A stretch of DNA of 64,000 nt from Streptomyces apocyni. GTDB taxonomy: Bacteria > Actinomycetota > Actinomycetes > Streptomycetales > Streptomycetaceae. The notes below the pieces were generated by a model that was not told the origin of the DNA, made no database searches, and saw only the letters and a list, made by a program, of their open reading frames with translations. How positions within the stretch are numbered: the stretch's first letter is position 1; each line of letters opens with the position of its first letter. The stretch lies in NCBI RefSeq assembly GCF_009739465.1, contig NZ_WHOM01000036.1:310001-374000 (forward strand), written 5' to 3'. Positions 7,343 through 18,095 of this stretch are shown here, one piece after another. Position numbers and translations under genes: made by a program.

Positions 7343-8760
7343 GACGCGCGCAGCCTCCTCCATACGGCCTTGGCGGCGTTGTGGCCGGACATGCCGTGTA
7401 CGCCGGGGCCCGGCGGGGTCGCCGACGAGCAGAGGAAGATCGCGGGGTGCGGGGTGCGGTACGGGTGCAGGGAGAGCTTGGGGCGGAGCAGGAGTTGGAG
7501 TCCGGAGGCGGCGCCGCAGGCGATGTCGCCGCCGATGTAATTGGCGTTGCGCGCGGCGAGTTCGGGCGGGCCCGCGGTGGCGCGGGCCAGGACGCGGTCG
7601 CGGAAGCCGGGGGCGAACCGCTCGAGCTGTCGCTCGATCGCGTCGGTGAGGTCGCCGTCCCAGCCGTTCGGCACATGGCCGTACGCCCAGAAGACGTGCT
7701 TGCCCTCGGGTGCGCGGGACGGGTCCACAAGGCTCGGCTGAACCGTGATCAGGAACGGCGCGTCGGGGGCGTGGTCCGTGCGTGAGGCGATCCGCAGGGC
7801 TTCGCCTACCTCGCGGCTGTCCGCGCCCACCTGGACCGTGGTGGCCCTGCGGGGGGCGTCGGCGGTCCAGGGCACCGGGCCGTCAAGGGCGTAGTCGATC
7901 TTGAAGACGCTCGCGCCGTACCGGTAGTGGTCGTAGAAGCCGCCCAGGCCCGCGATCCGGGCGAGCGCGGTGGGTGAGGTGTCGAAGACGTAGGCGCGGG
8001 CGGGCGGCAGGTCGTCCAGGCGCTTGATCTCGAAGTCCGTGTGCACGGCGGCGCCGAGGTCCTTGAGGTACGCGGCGAGGGCGTCCGAGATCGCCTGGGA
8101 GCCGCCGCGCGCCACCGGCCAGCCCTTCTCATGGGCGGCGAGGGCGAAGACCAGCCCGACGGCACTGGTGGCGAGGCCGCCAAGCGGGGCGATGACATGG
8201 GCGACGAGCCCAGTGAACAGGGTGCGGGCCCGGTCGTCGCGGAAGCGCTGGCGCAGCAGCCAGCTGGCCGGCGGCAGCCCGGCGAGGCCAAACCTGGCGA
8301 GGGTGACCGGGTCACGCGGCAGCGCCGTCAGCGGCAGGGACATGAAGTCCCGGACGAGGGTGTCCCACTTACCGACGAAGGGGGCGACCAGCCTGCGGTA
8401 GGCGCCCGCGTCATGCGGCCCGAACGAGGCCGCCGTCTCGGCCACGGAACGCGAGAGGACCGCCGCGGTGCCGTCCAGGAACGGGTGAGCCATGGGCAGT
8501 TCGGACTGGAGCCACTCCAGTCCGTACCGGCCCAGGGGGAGGTTCTGGAACGCGGGTGAGCCGATGCCGAGCGGGTGTGCGGCCGCGCAGGGATCGTGCC
8601 GGAAGCCCGGCAGGGTGAGCTCTTCGGTACGGGCTCCCCCGCCGACCGTGCCCTTGGCTTCGAAGACGGCCACCGAGAAGCCGCGCCGGGCCAGCTCGGC
8701 GGCAGCGGTCAGTCCGTTGGGCCCCGCGCCCACGACGACGGCATCGAGCATCGACGGCAC
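7339..8760 (-). CDS. FAD-dependent oxidoreductase, phytoene-dehydrogenase-like
   Basis: 473 residues from GTG 8760, with AAAGGAGT 8 nt upstream (ATG 8751 is the alternative). The N-terminus has the dinucleotide-binding fold [20 protein letters not shown] with a downstream glutamate ([17 protein letters not shown]). The C-terminus has the second FAD contact, [18 protein letters not shown]. This is the NAD(P)/FAD-dependent amine-oxidase/phytoene-desaturase superfamily. No carotenoid genes are nearby, so the substrate is unknown. Translationally coupled to the macrodomain gene. Cytosolic or peripheral; no signal sequence. Confidence 0.87.
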   Translation of the reverse strand: MPSMLDAVVVGAGPNGLTAAAELARRGFSVAVFEAKGTVGGGARTEELTLPGFRHDPCAAAHPLGIGSPAFQNLPLGRYGLEWLQSELPMAHPFLDGTAAVLSRSVAETAASFGPHDAGAYRRLVAPFVGKWDTLVRDFMSLPLTALPRDPVTLARFGLAGLPPASWLLRQRFRDDRARTLFTGLVAHVIAPLGGLATSAVGLVFALAAHEKGWPVARGGSQAISDALAAYLKDLGAAVHTDFEIKRLDDLPPARAYVFDTSPTALARIAGLGGFYDHYRYGASVFKIDYALDGPVPWTADAPRRATTVQVGADSREVGEALRIASRTDHAPDAPFLITVQPSLVDPSRAPEGKHVFWAYGHVPNGWDGDLTDAIERQLERFAPGFRDRVLARATAGPPELAARNANYIGGDIACGAASGLQLLLRPKLSLHPYRTPHPAIFLCSSATPPGPGVHGMSGHNAAKAVWRRLRAS

Positions 8761-8913
8761 CTTCGGACTCCTTTGTCAGCCGACGGCCTGTGCTGCACAG
8801 GATAAGCCGGGTCACCGACAGCCGGGCCCGGCGCCCCCACGGTCACACGCCCCCACGGTCACACAGCCTCATGGTCATACGGCCCCACGCCCCCGCCGCA
8901 CAAACGGCGGCGG

Positions 8914-9753
8914 TCAGGCACCACCACCCGACAGCAGCCCGATGATCCGGTCGACCGTGGCGACATCCCGCGCGGCCGTGAACGGCAGGGCGTTCCCACC
9001 AGCGATGCGGAACCGCTCCCCCGCCACCGTACGATGCGCGCCGCCCGCCTCGTCGACCAGGAGCAGGCCCGCGGCGTGGTCCCAGGCGTTCTCCCAGGAG
9101 AAGGCGAGCGCGTCCAACTCGCCCTTGGCGATGGCCAGGTACTCCAGGCCCGCCGAGCCGCACGGGCGGGGCTGCACCCCCTCCACACGCAGCCCGAGCA
9201 GGGCACGCTTCTGGTCAGGCGTGGTGAAGTCCGGGTGGGACGTGGCTACCTCGAGCACCTGGCCAGGCGTGGGCGTACCGGAGCCCAGCACGCGGCCGTT
9301 CAGCCGGGCCCCTTGGCCGTGTATCGCCACGGCCATCTCGTCCAGCGCGGGCGCGTAGGTCCAGGAGCCCAGCAGCTCGCCTCCCTGAGCCAGCGCGACC
9401 AGGGTGCAGAAGCCGGGGTCGCCGTGGACGAACTGGCGGGTGCCGTCCACCGGATCGACGATCCAGACCGGAGCGTCACCGGCGAGCTGGCCGTAGACCG
9501 ACGCGTCGGCGTGCACGGCCTCCTCGCCGACCACCACCGAGCCAGGCAGCAGCCGGGTCAGGGAGGCGGTGAGGTGTTCCTCGGCGAGTCGGTCGGCGAC
9601 GGTCACCAGGTCGTGCGGGCCGTTCTTCTCGACGATCTCGTGGGCGGCGAGCTGTCGGAACCGCGGCACGATCTCGGCGGCTGCCGCCTTGCGGATCGCC
9701 TCCTCCACGTCGGGCGAGCCGTTCTCGAGGAAGCCTTCGAACTCTTCGATCAT
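8914..9753 (-). CDS. Inositol monophosphatase family protein
   Basis: 279 residues. Metal-binding motifs of the family are intact: VVVGEEAVHA (glutamates), WIVDPVDGTRQFVHG (the DPxDGT box) and, near the C-terminus, FSWENAWDHAAGLLLVDEAGG (the WD motif). The enzyme should be a Mg2+-dependent phosphatase of a sugar or inositol phosphate, or of a nucleotide such as PAP; the exact substrate cannot be told. The preceding 150 bp and following 160 bp hold no other gene. The gene stands alone on the minus strand. Confidence 0.88.
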   Translation of the reverse strand: MIEEFEGFLENGSPDVEEAIRKAAAAEIVPRFRQLAAHEIVEKNGPHDLVTVADRLAEEHLTASLTRLLPGSVVVGEEAVHADASVYGQLAGDAPVWIVDPVDGTRQFVHGDPGFCTLVALAQGGELLGSWTYAPALDEMAVAIHGQGARLNGRVLGSGTPTPGQVLEVATSHPDFTTPDQKRALLGLRVEGVQPRPCGSAGLEYLAIAKGELDALAFSWENAWDHAAGLLLVDEAGGAHRTVAGERFRIAGGNALPFTAARDVATVDRIIGLLSGGGA

Positions 9754-9893
9754 GACTCCATCAGAGCACGCGCCACTGACAATCCCTACCGCGCCCGGGT
9801 ACGCCCGGTGGAATCGTGATGAATTGCCTCCCCAGCGCGGACACGCAGAGTGATCTCTCCAGGCGCGGCGCGTGGCGCGAGGGCGCGCGTGGC

Positions 9894-9931
9894 GCGGGCT
9901 CGTGGCGGGGGGTGCGGGCTCGTGGCGGGGG
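9894..9931. repeat. 20-bp direct repeat touching the response-regulator stop
   Basis: GCGGGCTCGTGGCGGGGG occurs at 9894-9911 and again at 9914-9931, a 20-bp period. The second copy abuts the stop codon of the response-regulator gene. Related GCGTGGCGCG units extend leftward to about 9870. Probably slipped-strand expansion in the 3' untranslated region. Confidence 0.6.
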
Positions 9932-10606
9932 TCAGCCGCTGTCGGCCCCGCCGCGTGCCCGCACCAGCCCCGCCTCGTACGCGAACACCACCAGCTGGGC
10001 CCGGTCCCGCGCGCCCAGCTTCGTCATCGACCGGCTGATGTGCGTCTTCGCCGTGTGCGGGCTGATCACCATATGCTCCGCGATCTCCTCGTTGCTGAGC
10101 CCGTGCGCCGCGAGCGCGGTCACCTCACGTTCCCGGCGGGTGAGGTGTTCCAGGCCCGGCGCGGTGTGCCGGTCGGGTGGGCGGGCGACGAACGCGCCGA
10201 TCAGGCGCCGGGTGACCGAGGGGGAGAGCAGCGCTTCGCCCCCGGCCACGACCTCGATCGCCTGGAGCAGGTCAGCCGGTTCGGTGTCCTTGAGCAGAAA
10301 GCCGCTGGCACCGGCGCGCAGCGCGTCGAAGACGTACTCGTCCAGCCCGTAGTTGGTGAGGATGACCACGCGTACGGCGCCGAGGCGCGGGTCGGCGACG
10401 ATGTGCCGGGTCGCCTCGATACCCGTCATCACCGGCATCTGGACGTCGACCAACGCGATGTCGGGGACATGTTCGCGGATGAGGGTGAGCCCCTGCTCGC
10501 CGTCGGCTGCCTCGCCGACCACCTCGATGCCGTCCTCGGCTTCGAGCAGCGCGCGGAAACCGGCCCGCATCAGCGCCTGGTCGTCGACGAGTGCGACGCG
10601 GATCAT
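9932..10606 (-). CDS. NarL/LuxR-type response regulator
   Basis: 224 residues. The receiver domain has acidic residues D8/D9 (VALVDDQ), the phospho-acceptor D54 (ALVDVQMPVMTG), the conserved Thr in ILTNYG and Lys in LLKDTEP. The C-terminal LuxR HTH reads LTRREREVTALAAHGLSNEEIAEHM followed by TAKTHISRSMTKL. It should be phosphorylated by the histidine kinase encoded just upstream (stop-start overlap ATGA at 10603-10606). Target genes unknown; the AhpD-like/methyltransferase pair across the intergenic region, or the pair itself, are candidates. Confidence 0.95.
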   Translation of the reverse strand: MIRVALVDDQALMRAGFRALLEAEDGIEVVGEAADGEQGLTLIREHVPDIALVDVQMPVMTGIEATRHIVADPRLGAVRVVILTNYGLDEYVFDALRAGASGFLLKDTEPADLLQAIEVVAGGEALLSPSVTRRLIGAFVARPPDRHTAPGLEHLTRREREVTALAAHGLSNEEIAEHMVISPHTAKTHISRSMTKLGARDRAQLVVFAYEAGLVRARGGADSG

Positions 10607-11793
10607 GGTGCCTCCACCGGGAGTTCGGACGGTGGCCGGTAGCGCAACGGGAGTGTGGCCCGCACGGCGAAGCCCCCGTCGGCGCGTGGCGCCGCGTCCA
10701 GAGTGCCGCCGAGCGCGGTGACCCGCTCCCGCATACCGGTGAGCCCGGTGCCGGGTACGAAGGGCCGGTCGGGTGTGGCGCGCCCGTCGTCCGTGACCTG
10801 GACGGTCAGCGCGCCGTCGCCGTGCGTGAGGCGGACGGCGACCTGGGCCTGGCCCGCGTGCCGGGCCGCGTTCGTCAGGGCCTCCTGCACGATGCGGTAC
10901 GCGGCACGGTCGACCTCGGCGGGCCGGTCGCCGCCGTCCCCGGTCACCGTCAGGTCTACGGCGAGGCCAGCGGACCGCGCCCGTCCGACCAACTCCTCGA
11001 TCCTGCCGGGCGGCTGGCCGGGCGGCTGGTCGCGCAGGACCTCAAGGGTGGCGCGGAGTTCGCGCATCGCCTCGCCGCTGGCCTCCTGGATGGCGAGCAG
11101 CGCGGGCGGTACCTCGTCGCCGCGCTTGCGTGCCAGGTGGACCGCGACTCCCGCCTGTAGTTTGACGATCGAGATGCTGTGGGTGAGCGAGTCGTGCAAC
11201 TCGCGGGCGATCCGCAGGCGTTCTTCGCCCGCTCGCCGCCGCGCCATTTCCTCACGGGTACGTTCGGCCTCCAGGGCGCGCCGTTCGGTCTGCCGTAGGT
11301 AGGCCTGCCAGTTCTTGTCGGCGAGGCCGGTGACCACGGCGCACAGAAGCCAGCCCGCGAGCAGCAGGGTCCGGTTCGCCTGCGCCGCTGTCAGGGGTCC
11401 GGAGAACAGCTGAGCCACGAGAAAGCAGCCCGCCGCGCCCGCGCCGAGCGCCCGGTGCCCGGAGCGGGCCGCGGTGTGTACAGCACCCGCCACCGGGAGC
11501 AGGGCCAGGGCGCCCGGTTGGGTGTGCAGGACATAACCGGACAGGCAGAGCGTGGTGAGGGCGAGGACGACGCGCGGTGCGGCGCGGTGTCCGGCCAGGG
11601 CCAGCGAGCCGGTGGCGATCAGGGCGTAGTCCAGCGCGTTGGCGTCGCCGTCGAGTGCCGCGGCCACCACCACGATGGCTCCGATGACGACCGCGACCGC
11701 CGCGTCGCCCAGGCGTGTTGCCAGGTTCCCGCCGCTGTACCTGCCGCCGCCCATGCCGTCGCCCGCGCCGCTGCCCGTGCCGTCGTACGTCAT
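10603..11793 (-). CDS. DesK-type sensor histidine kinase
   Basis: 396 residues from ATG 11793 (MTYDGTGSG…). Four to five hydrophobic segments lie in the first 150 residues (AAVAVVIGAIVVVAAAL, ALIATGSLALAGH, LALLPVAGAV, LLLAGWLLCAVVTGL). A coiled linker rich in R/E follows (ADKNWQAYLRQTERRALEAE), then the HisKA_3 box ARELHDSLTHSISIVKLQAG with phospho-acceptor His. The HATPase has EALTNAARHA and GTGLTGMRERVTALGG. The membrane part has almost no extracellular loop, so it may sense membrane state or a lipophilic ligand. Overlaps the response regulator by ATGA. Confidence 0.92.
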   Translation of the reverse strand: MTYDGTGSGAGDGMGGGRYSGGNLATRLGDAAVAVVIGAIVVVAAALDGDANALDYALIATGSLALAGHRAAPRVVLALTTLCLSGYVLHTQPGALALLPVAGAVHTAARSGHRALGAGAAGCFLVAQLFSGPLTAAQANRTLLLAGWLLCAVVTGLADKNWQAYLRQTERRALEAERTREEMARRRAGEERLRIARELHDSLTHSISIVKLQAGVAVHLARKRGDEVPPALLAIQEASGEAMRELRATLEVLRDQPPGQPPGRIEELVGRARSAGLAVDLTVTGDGGDRPAEVDRAAYRIVQEALTNAARHAGQAQVAVRLTHGDGALTVQVTDDGRATPDRPFVPGTGLTGMRERVTALGGTLDAAPRADGGFAVRATLPLRYRPPSELPVEAP

Positions 11794-11867
11794 GTGATGC
11801 CCCCGATGCCCCGCATAGCGGCACCGTAGGCGCCCCGGCCCGGCCACCGCCTCCTCCTGGAAGACGG

Positions 11868-11902
11868 CATCGGGACTACTCCCCCCGTGGTACTGCCCGA
11901 TG
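11868..11902. promoter_or_regulatory. Inverted repeat upstream of the sensor kinase
   Basis: CATCGGG (11868-11874) and CCCGATG (11896-11902) form a perfect 7-bp inverted repeat around a 21-nt centre that itself contains TACT…GGTA half-sites. It lies about 75 bp upstream of the kinase start in the region shared with the divergent AhpD-like gene, a plausible autoregulatory site for the two-component pair. Confidence 0.35.
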
Positions 11903-11992
11903 GCAGCGCCCCCGCGGGTGGGAGCCGCGAATGGCTCCGGCCGTACGACGACCCGAGGCACCCGCCGCGGCGAACATCGATCCCAGAGACCG

Positions 11993-12023
11993 CAGTTGAG
12001 ACAGCAGTTGAGATCACAGTTGA
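11993..12023. repeat. Three 12-bp direct repeats before the AhpD-like gene
   Basis: CAGTTGA occurs at 11993, 12005 and 12017, exactly 12 bp apart; the first two units are CAGTTGAGACAG and CAGTTGAGATCA. The array ends 19 bp before the GTG at 12042 and immediately precedes its AGGGAGG ribosome site. It could be a binding array for the neighbouring response regulator, or a leader feature. Confidence 0.5.
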
Positions 12024-12041
12024 CCCCTCAGGGAGGCCACC

Positions 12042-13052
12042 GTGCCAGGCCAGTACCGCTTCACCGCCCCCGTACCGCCCAAGTCGGCGACCGGCCTGAA
12101 CGCCGAGGTCTTCGCCCAGGTGGCCCGGGAATTCGGCATCGAGCGCGCCCCCACCTTCGGGGTACTGTCCGCCGCACCCGAACTGCTGGCAGCCACCTGG
12201 GCGTTGCTCCGCGAGTCCCTGGTAGCGGGTGACGCGCCGCGTACCGGCAAGGAGATCGTCGCGCTCGGTGTCTCGCTCGCCAACCGCTGCCCGTTCTGTG
12301 TGGACGCCCATACGGTGCTCCTGCACGCCACGGGCGACCATCAGCTCGGCGAACTGATCGCGGGCGGTGGCGTACCCGACGACCCGGAACAGGCGCGCCT
12401 GCTCCAGTGGGCGAAGGCGACCCGTGATCCGTCCGGCGGGCCCGCCGAGCCGTTCCCGGCCGGGCAGGCGCCCGCGTACCTCGGCACGGTCCTCACCTTC
12501 CACTTCGTCAACCGCATCGCGTCGGCCCTGCTGACCGAGCGGCTGCTGCCGGGTGACGCGCAGAAGTACCGGGCCGTACGCAGCCTCGCGGGCCGCTCCC
12601 TCGCCCGCACCGTGCGCCGCCCCGCCGAGCCGGGCGAGGCCCTGGCGCTGCTGGACGCGCCCGGGCCGGGGCCCGCCTGGGCCGCGGGCACCCCGGTCGG
12701 CCCGGCGTACGCCGCGCTGCACCGTACGGCGATGGCGGGCGCGGACCTGCTGGACGCCGATGACCAGGCGCTCGTGCGCGCCGCGGTCGCCGAGTTCGGG
12801 GTGGCGCATCCGCCGCTCAGGTGGGCCGGGCTGCCGGATCGGGACCGCCCCGGGGCCCGCTTGGCGGTGCTGGCCGCCGTGGCCCCGTACCGCGTCACCG
12901 GCCCGGACGTGACGGCCTGGATCGGCCCCCAGCACACGGATCACTGTCTGGTGTCCCTGATCGCCTACGGCGCGATGACCGCGGTCGACCGGGTGGAGAC
13001 CGCGCTCGCCGCCGCGCACGTCGCTGGCGGATCGCAGGAGGAGGCGGCATGA
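12042..13052 (+). CDS. Carboxymuconolactone decarboxylase/AhpD-like protein
   Basis: 336 residues from GTG 12042 with AGGGAGG 7 nt before it. The all-helical AhpD fold is indicated by IVALGVSLANRCPFCVDAHTVLL, in which CPFC plus the following histidine form the peroxidase-type CxxC…H active site. A second half (residues 200-320) repeats the helical pattern without cysteines (LDADDQALVRAAVAEFGVAHPPL). It may act as a thiol peroxidase or reductase in the cytosol. Its stop overlaps the methyltransferase start (ATGA). The length is about twice that of a single AhpD domain, as in other two-domain actinobacterial members. Confidence 0.87.
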   Translation: MPGQYRFTAPVPPKSATGLNAEVFAQVAREFGIERAPTFGVLSAAPELLAATWALLRESLVAGDAPRTGKEIVALGVSLANRCPFCVDAHTVLLHATGDHQLGELIAGGGVPDDPEQARLLQWAKATRDPSGGPAEPFPAGQAPAYLGTVLTFHFVNRIASALLTERLLPGDAQKYRAVRSLAGRSLARTVRRPAEPGEALALLDAPGPGPAWAAGTPVGPAYAALHRTAMAGADLLDADDQALVRAAVAEFGVAHPPLRWAGLPDRDRPGARLAVLAAVAPYRVTGPDVTAWIGPQHTDHCLVSLIAYGAMTAVDRVETALAAAHVAGGSQEEAA

Positions 13053-13912
13053 GCACCGGCATGAGCACCGGTACGGGCCTCGCCGTCGGCATCGATCAGG
13101 ACGCGGTCTGGAACGGCCAGGTGGGCGCGCACTGGGCCGCCCATGTGGACCGCTACGACGCCATGCTCGCCGACCTCAACGACGCCCTCTTCTTCGCGGC
13201 CTCGATCGACGCACGGGACCGTGTCCTGGACGTCGGCTGCGGTGCGGGCGCCACGACCCGGATCGCCGCGAGCCTGGCCCCGTACGGCCACGCGGTCGGC
13301 GTCGACATCTCCGGGCCTCTGCTGGCCCAGGCCCGCGCCCGGGCGGCCGCTGAGCGGGTCGGCAACACCTCGTACGAGCGGGGAGACGCCCAGGTCCACC
13401 CGTTCCCGCCAGGGGCGTACGACGTGGTGATCAGCCGGGGCGGCGTGATGTTCTTCCGCGACCACCGCGCCGCGTTCGACCAGCTGGCCCGGGCCCTGCG
13501 GCCCGGTGGCCGACTGGCCTTCGTCTGCCCGCGGCCGCTCGGCTCGGCCAGCGAGGAGGCCCGGGCCCTCGGGCTGCTGGCGCGGCTGCTCGGGGAGGGC
13601 GGCCGCGCGGAGCCGCCTTCCGCGGAGACCGTCGCCGCGGAACGGGCCATGGCCTCGCTCGGCGATCCTGACCGGATTCGCGCGGCGCTCGGCGGCTACC
13701 AGGACGTGTCGCTGACCCCGATGGCCGTGCGCGGCCGCTGGGGCCAGGATCCGGCGGACGCCGTCTCGTTCGTCCTGTCCCGCACCCCGGACCGTACGGT
13801 CTCCGACGCGACCCGGGCGGCGATGGCGGAAGCCCTCGCGCCGTACGCGACGGAGCGGGGCGTACGGCTCCGGTCCACGGTGTGGCTGGTGACGGCGTCC
13901 CGGCCGCACTGA
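13049..13912 (+). CDS. Class I SAM-dependent methyltransferase
   Basis: 287 residues from ATG 13049, overlapping the stop of the AhpD-like gene. Motif I RVLDVGCGAGATTRIAASL, motif II AVGVDISGPLLAQARARA, acidic YERGDAQVH and the post-motif LARALRPGGRLAFVCPR are all present. The N-terminus WNGQVGAHWAAHVDRYDAML is typical of the UbiE/'Methyltransf_11' type acting on small molecules. Coupled to an AhpD-like redox protein, so possibly detoxification or modification of an electrophile. Substrate unknown. Confidence 0.87.
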   Translation: MSTGMSTGTGLAVGIDQDAVWNGQVGAHWAAHVDRYDAMLADLNDALFFAASIDARDRVLDVGCGAGATTRIAASLAPYGHAVGVDISGPLLAQARARAAAERVGNTSYERGDAQVHPFPPGAYDVVISRGGVMFFRDHRAAFDQLARALRPGGRLAFVCPRPLGSASEEARALGLLARLLGEGGRAEPPSAETVAAERAMASLGDPDRIRAALGGYQDVSLTPMAVRGRWGQDPADAVSFVLSRTPDRTVSDATRAAMAEALAPYATERGVRLRSTVWLVTASRPH

Positions 13913-14048
13913 GCGTCCCGGCGCGCCTCGGCACCCGCACGGGAAACTTTTGAAACAGACAAAACGGACACAGCTACGGTTCCCGCATCGCGGAAGGCGA
14001 GATCCAATCCTGCCAATCACACCCCTTAGTCCGCGATTCAATGACGAA

Positions 14049-14113
14049 CTCAAGGATGATTGAGCTTTTGACTCACACTTTCCCAAGCTAAGGAGGCGGA
14101 GGCTGATCCTCCG
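14049..14113 (+). promoter_or_regulatory. Structured leader upstream of the APC permease
   Basis: The 234-nt region before the permease contains CTCAA-N6-TTGAG (14049-14064), and CGGAGG (14097-14102) facing CCTCCG (14108-14113) across a 5-nt loop. The second hairpin lies next to another AGGAGG (14091-14096), so two alternative pairings could hide or expose Shine-Dalgarno-like sequence. The region is less GC-rich than its neighbours. I recognise no known riboswitch. Confidence 0.35.
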
Positions 14114-14146
14114 AATGTGGAAACCGCAGGCCTTAACGTCCTGCTT

Positions 14147-15715
14147 ATGACACAGGTGGACACACGGCCCCCCTCCGGAGGCCAGGACAGGAGCACCCCC
14201 GACGGGGGCGTTCCCCGCGGCGGCGTACGCGGCAAGGGCCTCAGCGGCAACTCACTGGGGCTGCTCGGCTCCGCCACCATCGGCATCTCGACCGTGGCGC
14301 CCGTCTACTGCCTCACCGCGACCCTCGGCCCGACCGTCAGCGAGGTCGGGCTCCAGATGCCCGCGATCTTCCTCGCCGGGTTCCTGCCGATGCTCCTGGT
14401 CGCCTTCGCCTACCGCGAGCTGAACAAGGCGGTGCCCGACTGCGGCACCTCCTTCACCTGGTCGGTCAAGGCCTTCGGCCCCCAGGTCGGCTGGATGTGC
14501 GGCTGGGGCCTGCTGGTCGCCACCGTCGTGGTCCTCTCCAACCTGGCGGGCGTGGCGACGTCGTTCTTCTGGCTGCTCGCCGGTGAGCTGACCGGCAGCG
14601 ACTCGATCGCCGCGCTCGACGGCAACAAGGCCATCCACATCCTCACCACCCTGGTCTTCGTGGCCATCGCCACGGCCGTCAGCTACCGCGGCATCACCGC
14701 CACCAAGTGGGTCCAGTACGCCCTGGTCGGCCTGCAACTCGCCGTACTCCTCGTCTTCGTCGTCATGGCGATCACCAAGTCCGACCAGGTGGCGGGCTCC
14801 CTGGACTTCTCCTGGACCTGGATGAACCCCTTCGCGGTCGAGTCCTTCACGGCCTTCACCGCGGGCCTGTCCCTGTCGATCTTCATCTACTGGGGCTGGG
14901 ACACCTGCCTGTCCGTCAACGAGGAAAGCGTCGGCAGCACCAGGACCCCGGGCCGCGCCGCCCTGCTCGCCATCGTCGTGATCGTCGCCTCGTACCTGCT
15001 CGTCGCGGTCGCCTCCCAGATGTACGCGGGCATCGGCGAGGAGGGCACCGGACTCGGCAACCCAGACACCGCCGACAACGTCTTCGCCGTACTCGCGGAG
15101 CCGGTCATGGGCAGCGGCCTGGGCGTCCTGCTCTTCCTCGCGGTCCTCGCCTCCGCCGCCGCCAGCCTGCAGACCACCTTCATCCCCGTCGCCCGCACCG
15201 CCCTCGCGATGGGCACCTACCAGGCGTTCCCGGCCTCCTTCGCCGAGGTGCACCCGCGCTTCAAGACGCCGGGCCGCGCCACGATCGCGGCGGGCGTCGC
15301 CACCGGTGTCTTCTACGCCGTGATGACCCTGCTCAGCGAGAACGTCCTGCTGGACACCATCTACGCGCTCGGCCTGATGATCTGCTTCTACTACGCGATC
15401 ACGGCGTTCGCCTGTGTCTGGTTCTTCCGCGGCGAACTGCGCCGCTCGGGGCGTGAGCTGCTGGTCAAGGGCATCCTGCCGGGCCTCGGCGGCCTGATGC
15501 TCGCCGCGGTCTTCGTCCAGACGATGTACGACATGTGGGACCCGGCGTACGGCAGCGGCTCGTCGGTCTTCGGCATCGGCTCGGTCTTCGTGATCGGCGT
15601 CGGACTACTGCTCCTCGGCGTGGTCCTGATGGTCGTGATGCGGCGCCGCAGCCCGGCGTTCTTCCGCGGCGAGGTGCTCACCCAGGAGACGCCCGCGCTG
15701 ACCGTCGAGGAGTAG
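14147..15715 (+). CDS. APC-family amino acid/polyamine permease
   Basis: 522 residues if started at ATG 14147 (MTQVDTRPPSG); an in-frame GTG at 14117 would add 10 residues and is nearer the AGGAGG sequences. About twelve hydrophobic segments are seen, beginning SLGLLGSATIGISTVAPVYCL and ending GSVFVIGVGLLLLGVVLMVVM. The first carries the GSATIGIS helix-break of APC transporters, and SFTWSVKAFGPQVGWMCGW matches the TM3 region. It should import an amino acid, amine or similar solute with protons. The preceding methyltransferase is 234 bp away, so it probably has its own promoter and leader. The substrate is not identifiable. Confidence 0.9.
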   Translation: MTQVDTRPPSGGQDRSTPDGGVPRGGVRGKGLSGNSLGLLGSATIGISTVAPVYCLTATLGPTVSEVGLQMPAIFLAGFLPMLLVAFAYRELNKAVPDCGTSFTWSVKAFGPQVGWMCGWGLLVATVVVLSNLAGVATSFFWLLAGELTGSDSIAALDGNKAIHILTTLVFVAIATAVSYRGITATKWVQYALVGLQLAVLLVFVVMAITKSDQVAGSLDFSWTWMNPFAVESFTAFTAGLSLSIFIYWGWDTCLSVNEESVGSTRTPGRAALLAIVVIVASYLLVAVASQMYAGIGEEGTGLGNPDTADNVFAVLAEPVMGSGLGVLLFLAVLASAAASLQTTFIPVARTALAMGTYQAFPASFAEVHPRFKTPGRATIAAGVATGVFYAVMTLLSENVLLDTIYALGLMICFYYAITAFACVWFFRGELRRSGRELLVKGILPGLGGLMLAAVFVQTMYDMWDPAYGSGSSVFGIGSVFVIGVGLLLLGVVLMVVMRRRSPAFFRGEVLTQETPALTVEE

Positions 15716-16403
15716 GTCCGACGGGGCACGGCGCGGCACTCTGGGGCACGGCACGCCACGGCGGGGGCAGGCCTATTGCCGAGTGGGCCACATGTGACAC
15801 TCTCATCCCTCACATCCCACTCGCAGGAGGTGCCCGCCATGCGTCCACTCCCCCTCTTGCTCACCGTGCGCCTCCTGCCGGTCGTGGTACTCGCCACGGC
15901 CGGCTGGGCGTGGACCACCGGCCCGTACGCCCCGTCCACGACCCCCGCGGCGGCGCCGCGCCCGGCGCCCAGCGCCCCCGCGCCCGAGCCCGCGACGCAT
16001 GGAGCACCGCCCGACCCCTGCGCCGCGGTCTCGGAAAAGACCATCAAGGACCTCGTCCCTGGCGCCGAGCCCGCGGGCAAGGAACTCGACCTCACGAACC
16101 CGAACCGACGCAGGACCTGCTCCTGGAACGCGCTGGACGGCTTCGACTACCGGTGGCTCGATGTGTCCTACGACGTGCTGGCCAGCGAGAAGGACGCCCG
16201 GTCGATGTACCGCAAGCGCCTGATCGCCACGGGCCAGGGCACCGACGGGCTCGGCGATCAGGCTTCCGTGTCGGTCGACCTGACCACCGAGGACAAGCAG
16301 CAGACCCGCGAGGCCGTGGTGCTCGTACGGTCCGGCAACGCGCTGGTCACCGTGACCCACAACGGCAGCAACTTCGCGTCCGAGGGGGCGCCGGGGGCCG
16401 ACG

Positions 16404-18056
<1,653 letters not shown>

Positions 18057-18095
18057 GGGCAGTCCATCGTTCGGGGAGCGAGGGCGCGGGTCAGC

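Noticed and set aside
12821..13912. Longer methyltransferase beginning at 12821
   Set aside because: The first 76 residues lie in a different frame of the AhpD-like gene; ATG 13049 overlaps its stop as a coupled start.
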